64,000 nt of DNA from Cyanobacteria bacterium REEB67 (GCA_018971775.1 JAGXAB010000009.1:54388-118387), one strand, 5' to 3'. Positions 7,702 to 16,804 are shown, counted from the first letter of the stretch. Translations and numbers: made by a program. The notes: a model not told the origin generated them from the letters alone.

Positions 7702-8344
7702 ATACGGTGGCTATGATTGACATACTGCCCGGCGTATCGAGCTTTTTGCGCAAGCGAGTTATATGACCGCGCACGGTGTCGAGCAGGGCCTCGGTGTCCG
7801 ATTCCCAGACAGAGGCTAAAATTTCTTCGGCGGAGAAGACCTGATGGGGATGGCGCACGAAAAATTCGAGCAAGCGGAATTCTTTCGGAAGCAGATGGAC
7901 TTCGGTCCCGCCTTTGGTGACCTTAAATTCGTGAATGTCGATTTCCAGATCGCGAAACTTGATGACATCCATGGTCTGACCATGGTTGCGGCGCAGTACG
8001 GCACGTACTCTAGCGGCCAGTTCCTTCAACTGGAAAGGCTTGGTCATGTAATCATCGGCGCCGGCATCGAGACCGGATTCTTTATCATCGACATGCCCTT
8101 TAGCGGTCAACATAATTATGCCTGCAGCCCCACCACCCTTGCGATAGCGCCGGCAGAGTTCCATCCCATTCAAGGAAGGCAGCATGACATCAAGTATGAC
8201 GACATCATACTTATTGGTTTCCATACGAATCAGCGCTTCGAGACCATCGTCAGATGTTTCGACCAGGTGATGCTCCCGTCCAAGCCAGTTCTTCACAAGC
8301 TGGGCCAAGTCGTTCTCGTCTTCGACAATGAGAATTTTAGCCAT
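7658..8344 (-). CDS. OmpR/PhoB-family response regulator
   Basis: 228 residues. The receiver domain has acidic residues in VEDE (8-10), phospho-acceptor Asp52 in LDVMLP and Lys102 in TKPF. A C-terminal winged-helix DNA-binding domain (about 130-223) contains PKEFRLLEFF and the recognition region RGHITRLRKKLD. First gene of the regulator-kinase-lipoprotein operon. It resembles the orphan regulator at 62.8 kb (shared DAGADDY.TKPF and GGG loop in alpha3). Confidence 0.93.
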   Translation of the reverse strand: MAKILIVEDENDLAQLVKNWLGREHHLVETSDDGLEALIRMETNKYDVVILDVMLPSLNGMELCRRYRKGGGAAGIIMLTAKGHVDDKESGLDAGADDYMTKPFQLKELAARVRAVLRRNHGQTMDVIKFRDLEIDIHEFKVTKGGTEVHLLPKEFRLLEFFVRHPHQVFSAEEILASVWESDTEALLDTVRGHITRLRKKLDTPGSMSIIATVYGVGYKLGEQRGEK

Positions 8345-8958
8345 ACGGTAATTATAAGGCCAAGAACCATGATTCCGCTCTCACCACAGCTATACGTAAG
8401 CCTCTGTTCAGCAGAGCGGGGCGCAGGTGATGAAAATAGGCCGGTAGATTTGGCAACAAATTAAGCGAACGGCCCTCATACTTCTTAACTAATGTGACGA
8501 AGCAGGAAAAAATAAGTCGGGGAAAGAACTTCGGCCGGGAAAGGATCATAGTTTTTCAATCCGCCACAATCAGATCACCCCTCTCTTTTTCGACAGTAAA
8601 TCTCGGCAGTCGGCGCCAAATAAGCGCCGGCAATTAGCCCTCACTCCAATAATAGCGCCCAAGATACGGCCATCCTATAACCTACTTGCGCAATTTAACA
8701 AGTACCGCTTAAATAGGACAATCCAGCGAATACCAGGAAGTTAATAATCCAAACTTAAAAGCTCGAAATCCAGATGTAGTAGTGTAATCATAACTACTTG
8801 CGAAAAAATGATCACAACCGGATCACATCCTCTTGTTAGCGTGGAATTAGACCGGTTTCTCCGAGGCAATCCCGATAGATACGTTACAACCGACCGCCAC
8901 CAATCTGATTCTCTACGCGACAGGCACATGGCTTGCAGGCCTCGGTCTTACCGCCATT
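8345..8958. other. Long divergent intergenic region
   Basis: About 600 bp between the response regulator and the first hydrogenase-like gene, the only gene-free stretch that could carry promoters for both operons. The last part (from 8851) is an open frame continuous with the next gene and encodes a hydrophobic segment. Apart from the promoter-like hexamers listed separately and a GTAGT/ACTAC inverted repeat near 8775-8800, I see no structured element. Confidence 0.5.
8686..8714 (+). promoter_or_regulatory. Possible sigma70-type promoter for the hyf-like operon
   Basis: TTGCGC (8686-8691) is separated by 17 bases from TTAAAT (8709-8714). Spacing is ideal and the hexamers are moderate matches. 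It is about 160 bp before the first open codon of the downstream frame. Read by eye only; other pairs in this AT-rich stretch are possible. Confidence 0.3.
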
Positions 8959-10875
8959 TTGAACAATCGGAACAACGATCGACTGATGGCGTTGCTGATG
9001 ATTCTCGGCTGTTTTTTCACAATCGCCGGCGCCGCGCTTTGCTGGAAAAACCCGATCCACTTTAATCCTCTCGCAATACTGCATTTTGGCCTGAGCCAAC
9101 TCACATGTCGTGTCGACCAGCTCTGCGTACCGTTTTTGGTCTTACTGGGCGTGCTCGGCACCGCCTCGGCGATCGCCAGCCCGAGCTATACCACCCTTTC
9201 AAAAGATCAGGCCAAACGCAACCATTACTGGAAGCTGACCTTCCTCTTCTTGATCGGGATGCTCTATGTAATCGTCAGCGCCAATGCCATTGCATTTCTA
9301 GTTTTCTGGGAAATAATGTCGCTGGCATGCGTCACCCTGCTCGCCTCGGATCATGTTAAACACAGGGTCCAGCACGCAGCTTTCGTTTATCTCGTCGCCA
9401 CACGCATGTCGACTGCCTTTTTAACGGCCGCATTCCTCTGGATGCATCAGTTGAGCGGCTCCTGGTTTCTCGCCGACTGGCGCTTCGACACGCCGCAAAG
9501 TGTCCTGGCGGCAGTACTGGTCTTTATCGGTGTCTGCGCTAAAGCCGGTATCTGGCCGATGCACGTCTGGATGCCCTACTCCTATCCGGAAGTACCGGCT
9601 CCGACAGCGGTATTGATGTGTGGCCTGATGAGCAAGCTGGCATTGCTTCTCATGCTCCGTTTGCTCTTGATCGGAAACTGCACAAACGCGGCCATTGCTT
9701 TCGTTGCCATTGGCCTGGGAACAATATCTGCTCTCTGGGGCGTCTTATTCGCGCTCATGGCAAGAGATTTGAAGCGTCTTCTAGCCTACAGCTCGATTGA
9801 AAATATGGGTCTTATCTTAATGACATTCGGTGTGGCCATGCTGGCCGGAGCGCGGGGACTGACAACAGTCCAGGACATCGCCGTCGCCGCCATTCTTTTT
9901 CACATCATCAATCATGCTCTTTTCAAATCGCTGCTTTTCCTCGGCGCCTCAAGCATCGAGCGTTCCGTCCACACCCGCGACCTGGCCTTGCTGGGCGGCA
10001 TTGCCAAAGCAATGCCCTGGACAATGCTCTGCTTTTTCATCGCCGCTGTGGCCATCTGCGCGCTACCGCCTCTCAATGGTTTTGCCAGCAAATGGCTCGT
10101 CTATCAATCATTCTTCCGCCTCACATTTGACCGTGCGCCTCTGGTAGAAAGAGCGATGGCCATGGCTCTTGTCGGCATCCTCGCCTTCGTCGGCGCGCTG
10201 TCCCTTGCCACCTACACAAAAGCGGTGGGCATTACGTTTTTAGGCAGACCCCGTTCTGCGGCGGCATCCAGAGCCAGGGAGAGCAAAGATAGCAACCCGG
10301 ACGGGCTGATTCAGGCACAGATTCTTTTAGCCGTCATCTGTGTCACGATCGGCACTTCAGTGCCTCTGGTTTTGCAGATGCTCACTCCAGCAATTATTCA
10401 GCTCACCAAGCATGGATCGCTGCAAGCGGCACTGCTCTTTCCGCTACCGCAAGGTGAGCTCTGCCTGGTCGGGGCAATCACAGTGTCGGTAATCTATCTT
10501 TTTGTACTCGGCCGCAAATCGGCAGATATTCGTCAGTACATCACCTGGGACTGCGGCTTTGGGCCGACTTCAGCGCGCGCGGAAGAAACCGGCTCGAGCT
10601 TCTCGCATCCGATCGGTCGGATTTTCTCCAACGTTTTGCAACTGGAAGTAACCACCGAAATATCCGGCAAGGACAGACGCCATTTCCCCGAAAAAATCAT
10701 GGTGCAGACAAATATGACATCACTGGTAGAGGCACACCTGTACGCGCCTGTGGTCAGACTGCTCAACTGGACTTCGAGCTCGCTGGCCAGAATTCAAACC
10801 GGCAGCATCCACATCCACCTTCTCTACGTATTTTTGATGATGGTCCTGCTGGTATTTTTAGGTACGCACATATGA
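8959..10875 (+). CDS. hyfB: HyfB-like proton-translocating membrane subunit (NuoL/Mrp antiporter family)
   Basis: At least 638 residues, nearly all membrane helices, related to HyfB/HycC and the antiporter-like subunits of complex I. Family signatures are GVCAKAGIWPMHVWMPYSYP with PEVPAPTAVLMCGLMSKLA in the central domain, and AYSSIENMGLI before the discontinuous helix region. It should conduct protons or Na+ in a membrane complex. Start is uncertain: the TTG used here lies inside a hydrophobic stretch, the frame is open back to 8851, and no ATG, GTG or TTG exists in that extension. GAGG precedes an ATA at 8875 by 8 bases. The next gene overlaps by 4 bp (ATGA). Confidence 0.9.
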   Translation: MNNRNNDRLMALLMILGCFFTIAGAALCWKNPIHFNPLAILHFGLSQLTCRVDQLCVPFLVLLGVLGTASAIASPSYTTLSKDQAKRNHYWKLTFLFLIGMLYVIVSANAIAFLVFWEIMSLACVTLLASDHVKHRVQHAAFVYLVATRMSTAFLTAAFLWMHQLSGSWFLADWRFDTPQSVLAAVLVFIGVCAKAGIWPMHVWMPYSYPEVPAPTAVLMCGLMSKLALLLMLRLLLIGNCTNAAIAFVAIGLGTISALWGVLFALMARDLKRLLAYSSIENMGLILMTFGVAMLAGARGLTTVQDIAVAAILFHIINHALFKSLLFLGASSIERSVHTRDLALLGGIAKAMPWTMLCFFIAAVAICALPPLNGFASKWLVYQSFFRLTFDRAPLVERAMAMALVGILAFVGALSLATYTKAVGITFLGRPRSAAASRARESKDSNPDGLIQAQILLAVICVTIGTSVPLVLQMLTPAIIQLTKHGSLQAALLFPLPQGELCLVGAITVSVIYLFVLGRKSADIRQYITWDCGFGPTSARAEETGSSFSHPIGRIFSNVLQLEVTTEISGKDRRHFPEKIMVQTNMTSLVEAHLYAPVVRLLNWTSSSLARIQTGSIHIHLLYVFLMMVLLVFLGTHI

Positions 10876-11813
10876 GCAGCAGCACGATATTACAAAGTAT
10901 CATCTTCGTCTGCATAATCTTCTTGTTGCCACCGCTCCTGCTCGGCATCATCCGCAAGACCAAAGCGCGCATGCAAAATCGCATCGGCGCGCCGCTCTTC
11001 CAGCCTTACTTCAATCTGCTCAAACTTTTCAACAAATGCGAGACAATCAGCAAAAACACTACGTGGATTTTCCGCAGTACCGCCGCCTGCAATTTCTCTC
11101 TGCTGATTTTGCTCGCCTTCCTCATGCCCTGGACGTCCTGCCGTCCATTTCAAATCAATAGCGATCTCTTTCTCATCCTCTATCTACTTGGCCTGACGCG
11201 ATTTTTCACAGTCCTGGCCGCCCTCGATGCAGGCTCGGCCTTCGGCGGCTTCGGCGCCAGTCGCGAGGTCACCCTGGCCATGCTCGTCGAACCAGCCGTG
11301 ATGCTTTGCCTGGCCTCCCTCGGCTCCGTTGCCCAGACGAGTAATCTTACCGATGTCTTCGCTTACACGAGCAATTCCATGCTGGAGAATCAACCGGGCT
11401 TATGGGTTTTAGCTGGTATGGGACTGTTTCTTGCCAGTCTGGTCGAACTATCGCGCATGCCAGCTGACGATCCGACTACGCACCTTGAATTGACCATGGT
11501 GCATGAGGCGATGATTCTTGAAAATTCGGCGGCCAATCTTGCCCTCACCGAATATTCTCACTGCCTGCGCATTTTAATTTTGCTCGGACTTTCCTGCCAA
11601 TCACTCCTGCATGCCTGCAGCTTCATGTGGCATACAACAGGCTTGATACGCGGCACGGTCAGTATCCTGGCAATCATGTTTCTGGCCGGCTTTGTCGCCG
11701 TCCTCGAAAGTCTGACCGTTAAACTCCGCTGGATCAAACTGCCCGAATTCATTGCTTACTCAGTGGCGATGAGTATCTTTTGCGTACTGATTGCCCTTGG
11801 CAAAAATCTTTGA
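10872..11813 (+). CDS. hyfC: HyfC-like membrane subunit (NuoH family)
   Basis: 313 residues, about eight membrane helices. This subunit family connects the peripheral arm to the membrane arm. Typical motifs are KARMQNRIGAPLFQPYFNLL after helix 1, and SRMPADDPTTHLELTMVHEA followed by SAANLALTEY, all hallmarks of hydrogenase-4 component C and NuoH-like proteins. It overlaps hyfB by 4 bp and precedes hyfE by 15 bp. The acidic loop between helices 5 and 6 is intact, so coupling of redox change to ion movement is plausible. Confidence 0.92.
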   Translation: MSSSTILQSIIFVCIIFLLPPLLLGIIRKTKARMQNRIGAPLFQPYFNLLKLFNKCETISKNTTWIFRSTAACNFSLLILLAFLMPWTSCRPFQINSDLFLILYLLGLTRFFTVLAALDAGSAFGGFGASREVTLAMLVEPAVMLCLASLGSVAQTSNLTDVFAYTSNSMLENQPGLWVLAGMGLFLASLVELSRMPADDPTTHLELTMVHEAMILENSAANLALTEYSHCLRILILLGLSCQSLLHACSFMWHTTGLIRGTVSILAIMFLAGFVAVLESLTVKLRWIKLPEFIAYSVAMSIFCVLIALGKNL

Positions 11814-11828
11814 CAGGGAGAATAAGCA

Positions 11829-12479
11829 ATGGTCCTCGATAATTTTGAAGCCCTGGCCATGCTCTCGGCAGTGCTCGCCATTCTTATTTTAGGCACGACC
11901 AATCTGAAAACCAATCTGGTTTTTTATTCTCTGCACACCATGGTAATCGCCGTCGAAACCGCCTGGATCGGCCATATCACCAAAGAAGACCACCTCTACT
12001 GGGTAGCGCTCGGCGTCTTTGTGATCAAGACTCTTTTTATCCCATTTTTCCTCAATTGGGTAATCAAAAAAGTCGAGGTGGATAGCGATACGGGTGCCTT
12101 CATCGCCGCTCCGCTCTCCATGCATCTGGGAGCCTTCACCGTTGGTCTGTCATATTTGATCAGCAACCAGATCCCCGGTCTGGTTGTCGATCTGGACTCG
12201 CGTATAGCGAGCACGGCAGCCATGTCCATCCTCTTCACCGGCGTACTTCTGATGCTCACCCGAAGAGCTGCAATCAGCCAGATTCTCGGATTTCTCGTCT
12301 TAGAAAACGGCATTTATCTTTTTGCCGTCACCCAAACGCACGGCATGCCGCTTCTGGTCGAGATGGGACTTTTACTCGAGGTCCTGGTAGCGGTGATGGT
12401 GGCCGGCCTTTTATTGTTCAATATCAAAAAAAGTTTCGAACACATCGACGTCAGTCAACTGACCGAACTCAAAGACTAA
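11829..12479 (+). CDS. hyfE: HyfE-like membrane subunit (NuoK-like)
   Basis: 216 residues with about seven membrane helices, matching the size of hydrogenase-4 component E. The C-terminal part (LGFLVLENGIYLFA, then VEMGLLLEVLVAVMVAGLLL) has the buried Glu residues shared with NuoK-type subunits. The start is preceded by CAGGGAG. Third gene of the operon, 22 bp before hyfF. Confidence 0.9.
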   Translation: MVLDNFEALAMLSAVLAILILGTTNLKTNLVFYSLHTMVIAVETAWIGHITKEDHLYWVALGVFVIKTLFIPFFLNWVIKKVEVDSDTGAFIAAPLSMHLGAFTVGLSYLISNQIPGLVVDLDSRIASTAAMSILFTGVLLMLTRRAAISQILGFLVLENGIYLFAVTQTHGMPLLVEMGLLLEVLVAVMVAGLLLFNIKKSFEHIDVSQLTELKD

Positions 12480-12501
12480 ATAAAGGACTGACCTCAGCCT
12501 C

Positions 12502-14013
12502 ATGAACGTGCTTCTCCAGATTCTTGCTTTACCCGCGGTCTTAGCCGTACTCAGCTACTTCATAAAGAGCACCAGATTGACGCGCAAACTGGTCCCGGCT
12601 GTTTTGTGGTTACAGCTCGGAGTGGTCACATATTTGCTTCTGCCGGTCCTGCGGGGAGAACAATCGGTGATGTTTTTTGCCACCGGCCTCCTCGTCGACA
12701 AACTTGGCGCGCACTTCATGCTGCTTACCACTTTCGTCGTCGCCTGCTGCACTACCCATGCCGATTATTTTTTCACCGTGCACGAAAAGACAGAACCGAT
12801 TCCGCCCCGACATCTGCGCATTTTTTACGCCTGCGTCAACATCTTCCTGATGGCGATGACCACCGTTTTCGTCTGCGACAGCCTTGGCTACCTCTGGATA
12901 GCGATTGAGGCGACCACCCTTTCTTCGGCACCGCTCGTTTACTTCGAGCGCAATAAAAATGCCCTTGAAGCAACCTGGAAATATTTGATCGTCTGCTCAG
13001 TCGGCATCGCCTTCGCGCTCCTCGGTACGGTCTTTATCTTCGCCGCCAGCCAAAGGGGTATGGCCGTCCCTTCACTCAATTTCAGCGAGCTTGCCGCGCA
13101 CGCCACGGCCCTCAACTTCCCGCTTTTGCAACTGGGCTTTATTTTTTGCCTGCTCGGCTATGGCACCAAAGCCGGCATCTTCCCTCTCCACAGCTGGCTA
13201 CCCGACGCGCACTCCGAAGCACCCGCACCGGCTTCGGCTATGCTCTCCGGCTCGCTGCTCAACTGCGCCCTGTTCGGCATCTGGAAAACATCGAGCTTGC
13301 TGCTCGCCGCCAAGCCTCATTCTCATACCTATCACCTGGTCGCCATGATCGGCACAGTGACCGTCGTCGCCGCCAGTCTGCTTCTGATGCGCCAGCATAA
13401 TTTCAAAAGACTCTGGGCCTATTCCAGCATCGAAAACGTCGGCTTGATGCTCTTTGCGATCGGCTTCGGCTCCGGCCCGCTCTTTTTCCTGCAAGCCCTC
13501 AATCACAGCCTGGCCAAAGTGTCACTCTTCCTGCTCACCGGCAATATAGTCCAGGCGGCCGGTACCAAGAAACTCTCCAAATTGCACGGCGTCATCGAAG
13601 ATTCACCGGTCTGGGCCGGTTTGCTTGCCCTCTCCGCCTTTGCGGTAGCCGGCGCGCCACCATTTGGCGCCTTCGTCGCCGAAATGTCGATGCTCACTTT
13701 GAGCTTTGCCGATGAAAGAGTCTATCTGGCCTTTATCATGGTCATTGCCCTGGCAATCAGCTTTATCGCCATTTGCGCCCATGTCGGCGGCGTTATCTTC
13801 GGCGCCTCAAAGCAGAGCTTCAATGCCTGGAAACCTAATCAAGCCTCGATTATTCCTGCCATGCTAGTTTTGTGTACGCTCATCCTCGGCTTGACACTGA
13901 GAACCGAGCTCTGGACAGTAGCGCCCAAAGCGGATCTGGTGCAGGTGCAATCATCAATCAACCGGCAGGCAGTGAATACCACAGACGTTTCTTCAACGGG
14001 TCAGATCAGATGA
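12502..14013 (+). CDS. hyfF: HyfF-like proton-translocating membrane subunit (NuoM/N family)
   Basis: 503 residues, about fourteen membrane helices. Antiporter-family core motifs are GYGTKAGIFPLHSWLPDAH followed by SEAPAPASAMLSGSLL, and the AYSSIENVGLML motif. It is the second antiporter-like subunit of the operon, as in hydrogenase 4, which has several such subunits. Stop and next start overlap (ATGA at 14010). Together with hyfB it gives the complex at least two putative ion channels. Confidence 0.92.
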   Translation: MNVLLQILALPAVLAVLSYFIKSTRLTRKLVPAVLWLQLGVVTYLLLPVLRGEQSVMFFATGLLVDKLGAHFMLLTTFVVACCTTHADYFFTVHEKTEPIPPRHLRIFYACVNIFLMAMTTVFVCDSLGYLWIAIEATTLSSAPLVYFERNKNALEATWKYLIVCSVGIAFALLGTVFIFAASQRGMAVPSLNFSELAAHATALNFPLLQLGFIFCLLGYGTKAGIFPLHSWLPDAHSEAPAPASAMLSGSLLNCALFGIWKTSSLLLAAKPHSHTYHLVAMIGTVTVVAASLLLMRQHNFKRLWAYSSIENVGLMLFAIGFGSGPLFFLQALNHSLAKVSLFLLTGNIVQAAGTKKLSKLHGVIEDSPVWAGLLALSAFAVAGAPPFGAFVAEMSMLTLSFADERVYLAFIMVIALAISFIAICAHVGGVIFGASKQSFNAWKPNQASIIPAMLVLCTLILGLTLRTELWTVAPKADLVQVQSSINRQAVNTTDVSSTGQIR

Positions 14014-15509
14014 AACCAGAACATATCGAGCTTTCGCAGCAAGACATGGCTAAAGTATTGAAGGAGCGATTGGCAAAATCCTCCAGTCAGAGAACTGGCC
14101 AGAGACTGGGACTAATGACGTCGATTGATGGCGGCCAGCTCATTTTGCTCCTGCTCGATCCCCACGAAGGCACCTGCCAGTTGATCGAAAGTCCGGTCCA
14201 GAACAATGCCTACAAAGCTATGACCAGCAATTACGCCCAGTTCCACTGGTTCGAGCGAGCCATTTTCGACATGTTCGGCATCATTGCCGAAGGGCATCCG
14301 CGCTTCAAACATCTCCTCCTCCATGAGCAATACGACAGAAACTTCTTCCCGCTGCGCAAACAGCCGCTCCCCGAAGGCTTCTCCAGTCCAGTCGAGAGGG
14401 CCTATCATTTTCTCGAGGTGCAAGGAGAAGGCGTTTACGAACTTCCGGTTGGACCGATTCACGCCGGCGTAATCGAGCCCGGGCACTTCCGCTTTTCTTG
14501 CTTTGGCGAGACAATCGTTAATCTCGAGATAAGGCTGGGCTACCTGCACCGGGGAGTAGAAAAACGACTGACTGAAGTGCCGTGGCGCAAGGCTCATTTT
14601 GTCGCCGAAGCGGCGGCCACGGACACGGCCGCGGCCAATGCTCTGGCCCACGCCGAAGCGATTGAATCCATAGCCCAGATAGATGTACCGCAAAGAGCGC
14701 GTTTTTTGCGCACGATCGCCCTCGAGATCGAGCGGCTAGCTATGCACATCATTGACGTCGGTGGCATCTGCACCGACATCGGTCTACTGGGCATCGCCGC
14801 GTCGATGGCCCGACTGAGGGGCAAAGCGCTGGGCATGGGCGATATGCTATCGGGTTCGCGTTTCCTGCGCGGCTTTATTATCCCCGGCGGCACGCGCAAA
14901 GTAGAAGAGGCAAAGCTCTCCGAAATCAGGACTACCTGTGGGCAGTTGCGCAAAGATCTGCAACCGGTGATCGCGATGCTGCTCGAAAATCAAATGGCAG
15001 TCGAACGAATGCAGAACGTCGGCGTCATCTCCAAATCGCTCGCGGACGAATTTGGCCTCGTCGGTGTGGGCGCACGCGGAGCCGGTATCAGTTACGACGT
15101 GCGGCAGCATTTCACTCACGGCATGTATCCGCAATACGCACCACCTGTGGTGATGATCGAAGGCGGTGATATTTTCGCCAGAGAACGTGTACGCATCGGA
15201 GAAATCTGGTCGACATTGGACACCATCGAAAAACTGATTGCTGACATTCCAGCTGGCGAGGAGAAAATCGAAATGCCGACGGTGCTACCCAAAATGGCCT
15301 GGGGCGTAGGTATCGTCGAAGCCTTTAGAGGCGAGCTCATCCATTTGATCGGCACTGACATGGAAGGTAATATACGCCGTTACGCCATAAAAGATCCGAG
15401 CTTCGACAATTGGACAGCGATCTCGATCGCCATCCGCAATCAGCTCATCGCCGACTTCCCACTCTGCAATAAAAGCTTTGCGCTTTCGTACGGCGGCAAC
15501 GACTTGTAG
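14010..15509 (+). CDS. hyfG: HyfG-like large subunit (NuoC-NuoD fusion) lacking NiFe-binding cysteines
   Basis: 499 residues. The N-terminal third is NuoC-like (about 1-120) with WFERAIFDMFGI..EGHP. The remainder is NuoD/[NiFe]-hydrogenase-large-subunit-like, with FGETIVNLEIRLGYLHRGVE at about 165-184. In true HycE/HyfG enzymes the region following this has a CGIC motif. Here the corresponding stretch (about 198-220, VAEAAATDTAAANALAHAEA) has no cysteine. The C-terminal DPCxxC motif is replaced by DPSFDNW (462-468). With all four ligands missing a NiFe site cannot form, which fits the known Ehr complexes between group 4 hydrogenases and complex I. The start is the ATG overlapping the hyfF stop; a longer upstream frame is a shadow of hyfF. 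Confidence 0.92.
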   Translation: MKPEHIELSQQDMAKVLKERLAKSSSQRTGQRLGLMTSIDGGQLILLLLDPHEGTCQLIESPVQNNAYKAMTSNYAQFHWFERAIFDMFGIIAEGHPRFKHLLLHEQYDRNFFPLRKQPLPEGFSSPVERAYHFLEVQGEGVYELPVGPIHAGVIEPGHFRFSCFGETIVNLEIRLGYLHRGVEKRLTEVPWRKAHFVAEAAATDTAAANALAHAEAIESIAQIDVPQRARFLRTIALEIERLAMHIIDVGGICTDIGLLGIAASMARLRGKALGMGDMLSGSRFLRGFIIPGGTRKVEEAKLSEIRTTCGQLRKDLQPVIAMLLENQMAVERMQNVGVISKSLADEFGLVGVGARGAGISYDVRQHFTHGMYPQYAPPVVMIEGGDIFARERVRIGEIWSTLDTIEKLIADIPAGEEKIEMPTVLPKMAWGVGIVEAFRGELIHLIGTDMEGNIRRYAIKDPSFDNWTAISIAIRNQLIADFPLCNKSFALSYGGNDL

Positions 15510-15545
15510 ACCCCAGTTTCTTCTGTAATCGCTCAGGATACGCTC

Positions 15546-16379
15546 ATGCTGAAATTATTTTCCTATTTCTTATCGCAGGGAATAGCCACCCAGAAGACTC
15601 TTTTCCCCGACCTGCCGGAAGGAGTAAGAGGCATGCCGAAGCTGACCGATAAACCCTGCCAGAGCGGCTGCTCGGCCTGTGCAGATGTTTGCCCGACCGA
15701 TGCTATACGCCTCTTCAAATTTGACGACCTGGGCGGAGTGACACTGGATCTGGGTGCTTGCATAAATTGCGGACTATGCGTCGATGTCTGCCCGAGCGGC
15801 ACGATCGTCAACAATCCAAGCACACGCGTGGCAGTCAAAAACAGAACTGACTTGATTTTGACCAATGTCGGCAGAGAAAAATCGGAAACAATTGCCGCCC
15901 TCGCTCAAATCAAAATCCCGCAGGCATCCTTCGGCGGCAGCGACATGGCCAATTTGAAAAAACCCTTCTCCTATTTTTCACGTTCGGTGGCGGCGCGCGT
16001 GGTCTCCACAGGCTGCTCAGCCTGCGATATGGAAATCGGTGCTTCGGGCAATCCAATCTTCGACCTCGAGCGCTTCGGCGTAAGCATTGTCGCCTCACCG
16101 CGCTTTGCCGACGCCCTGGTGATCACGGGCCCGGTCCCGAAGGGCATGCATGACGCCTTGCAAAGCTGCTATCAGGCTATGTCCAGCCCGAGGATGGTGA
16201 TCGCTCTCGGCAGTTGCGCCATCTCCGGTGGTGTGCACAAAGGCGGGTACGCAGAAGCAAACGGTGTCGACCAGATCCTACCTGTCGATGTCTACATTCC
16301 CGGCTGTCCGCCGCATCCCTGGATGATCATTCACGGCATGCGCGTCGCCATGGGCAAAGAGCCGCCGGCCGGCGGCTAA
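15546..16379 (+). CDS. hyfI: Fused HyfH-HyfI-like iron-sulfur subunit (ferredoxin domain + NuoB-like)
   Basis: 277 residues. The N-terminal part is a 2x[4Fe-4S] ferredoxin-like domain: CQSGCSACADVCP (Cys38, 42, 45, 49) and CINCGLCVDVCP (Cys72, 75, 78, 82). The C-terminal part is NuoB/small-subunit-like with the proximal cluster ligands CSAC (Cys157, Cys160), GSC (Cys224) and PGCPP (Cys254). All electron-transfer cysteines are present, in contrast with the missing NiFe ligands in the preceding gene. In E. coli hydrogenase 4 these are two separate genes (hyfH, hyfI). Last gene of the operon, 36 bp after hyfG. No hyp maturation gene follows. Confidence 0.9.
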   Translation: MLKLFSYFLSQGIATQKTLFPDLPEGVRGMPKLTDKPCQSGCSACADVCPTDAIRLFKFDDLGGVTLDLGACINCGLCVDVCPSGTIVNNPSTRVAVKNRTDLILTNVGREKSETIAALAQIKIPQASFGGSDMANLKKPFSYFSRSVAARVVSTGCSACDMEIGASGNPIFDLERFGVSIVASPRFADALVITGPVPKGMHDALQSCYQAMSSPRMVIALGSCAISGGVHKGGYAEANGVDQILPVDVYIPGCPPHPWMIIHGMRVAMGKEPPAGG

Positions 16380-16398
16380 TCTACAACAGGCTCGTGAC

Positions 16399-16785
16399 TT
16401 AGTTCTCTCCGGCGCTGATTTCGCCGGCGCTAATGGCTCGATTGATAGCCTCGATATCGCTGCAGGCCTGGTTCACTCCGGCGCGGAAGATAAGTCGCGC
16501 CGTCTTCAGCGCCTTACCATCCTCGCCCCGTAAAAGGTAACAGGCAAGAAAATAGAGGTGGGCGAAGCCGCCCTGCTCATAGTGCACGTAAGCGACCTGA
16601 TCGCCGACCGCGGCGAAAATCAGGCGGGCGAAAGGCAGCGGATCGACGGCCCTCACCACGCAACCGACGCTGAAAGGCTCACCGGCATCGGCCATCGGCG
16701 TGTCATCGAGGGCAGACCTGAGCGGGGCGGGCAGATCGCCTATTTTGTGCACGATTTCCAGCTCTCCCGCATTTAATTTTTCCAT
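16399..16785 (-). CDS. Hypothetical protein, 128 residues
   Basis: Start at ATG 16785 (MEKLNAGELEI) with AGGATGAG upstream; a longer open frame would overlap the preceding gene. The protein is soluble-looking, alpha/beta, with a central FARLIFAAVGDQVAYVHYEQ stretch and a helical C-terminus. No recognised motif. It begins 19 bp after the stop of the 521-residue protein and is likely co-transcribed with it. It converges on the Ehr operon. Confidence 0.55.
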   Translation of the reverse strand: MEKLNAGELEIVHKIGDLPAPLRSALDDTPMADAGEPFSVGCVVRAVDPLPFARLIFAAVGDQVAYVHYEQGGFAHLYFLACYLLRGEDGKALKTARLIFRAGVNQACSDIEAINRAISAGEISAGEN

Positions 16786-16804
16786 AGCGCGCCGCTCATC
16801 CTCA

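Noticed and set aside
14112..14693. 193-codon minus-strand frame inside hyfG
   Set aside because: Antisense to conserved NuoC/NuoD-like coding sequence.
14010..16379. A functional [NiFe] hydrogenase 4 or formate hydrogenlyase
   Set aside because: Both Cys pairs that hold the NiFe centre are absent in the large subunit and no formate dehydrogenase or maturation gene is present.
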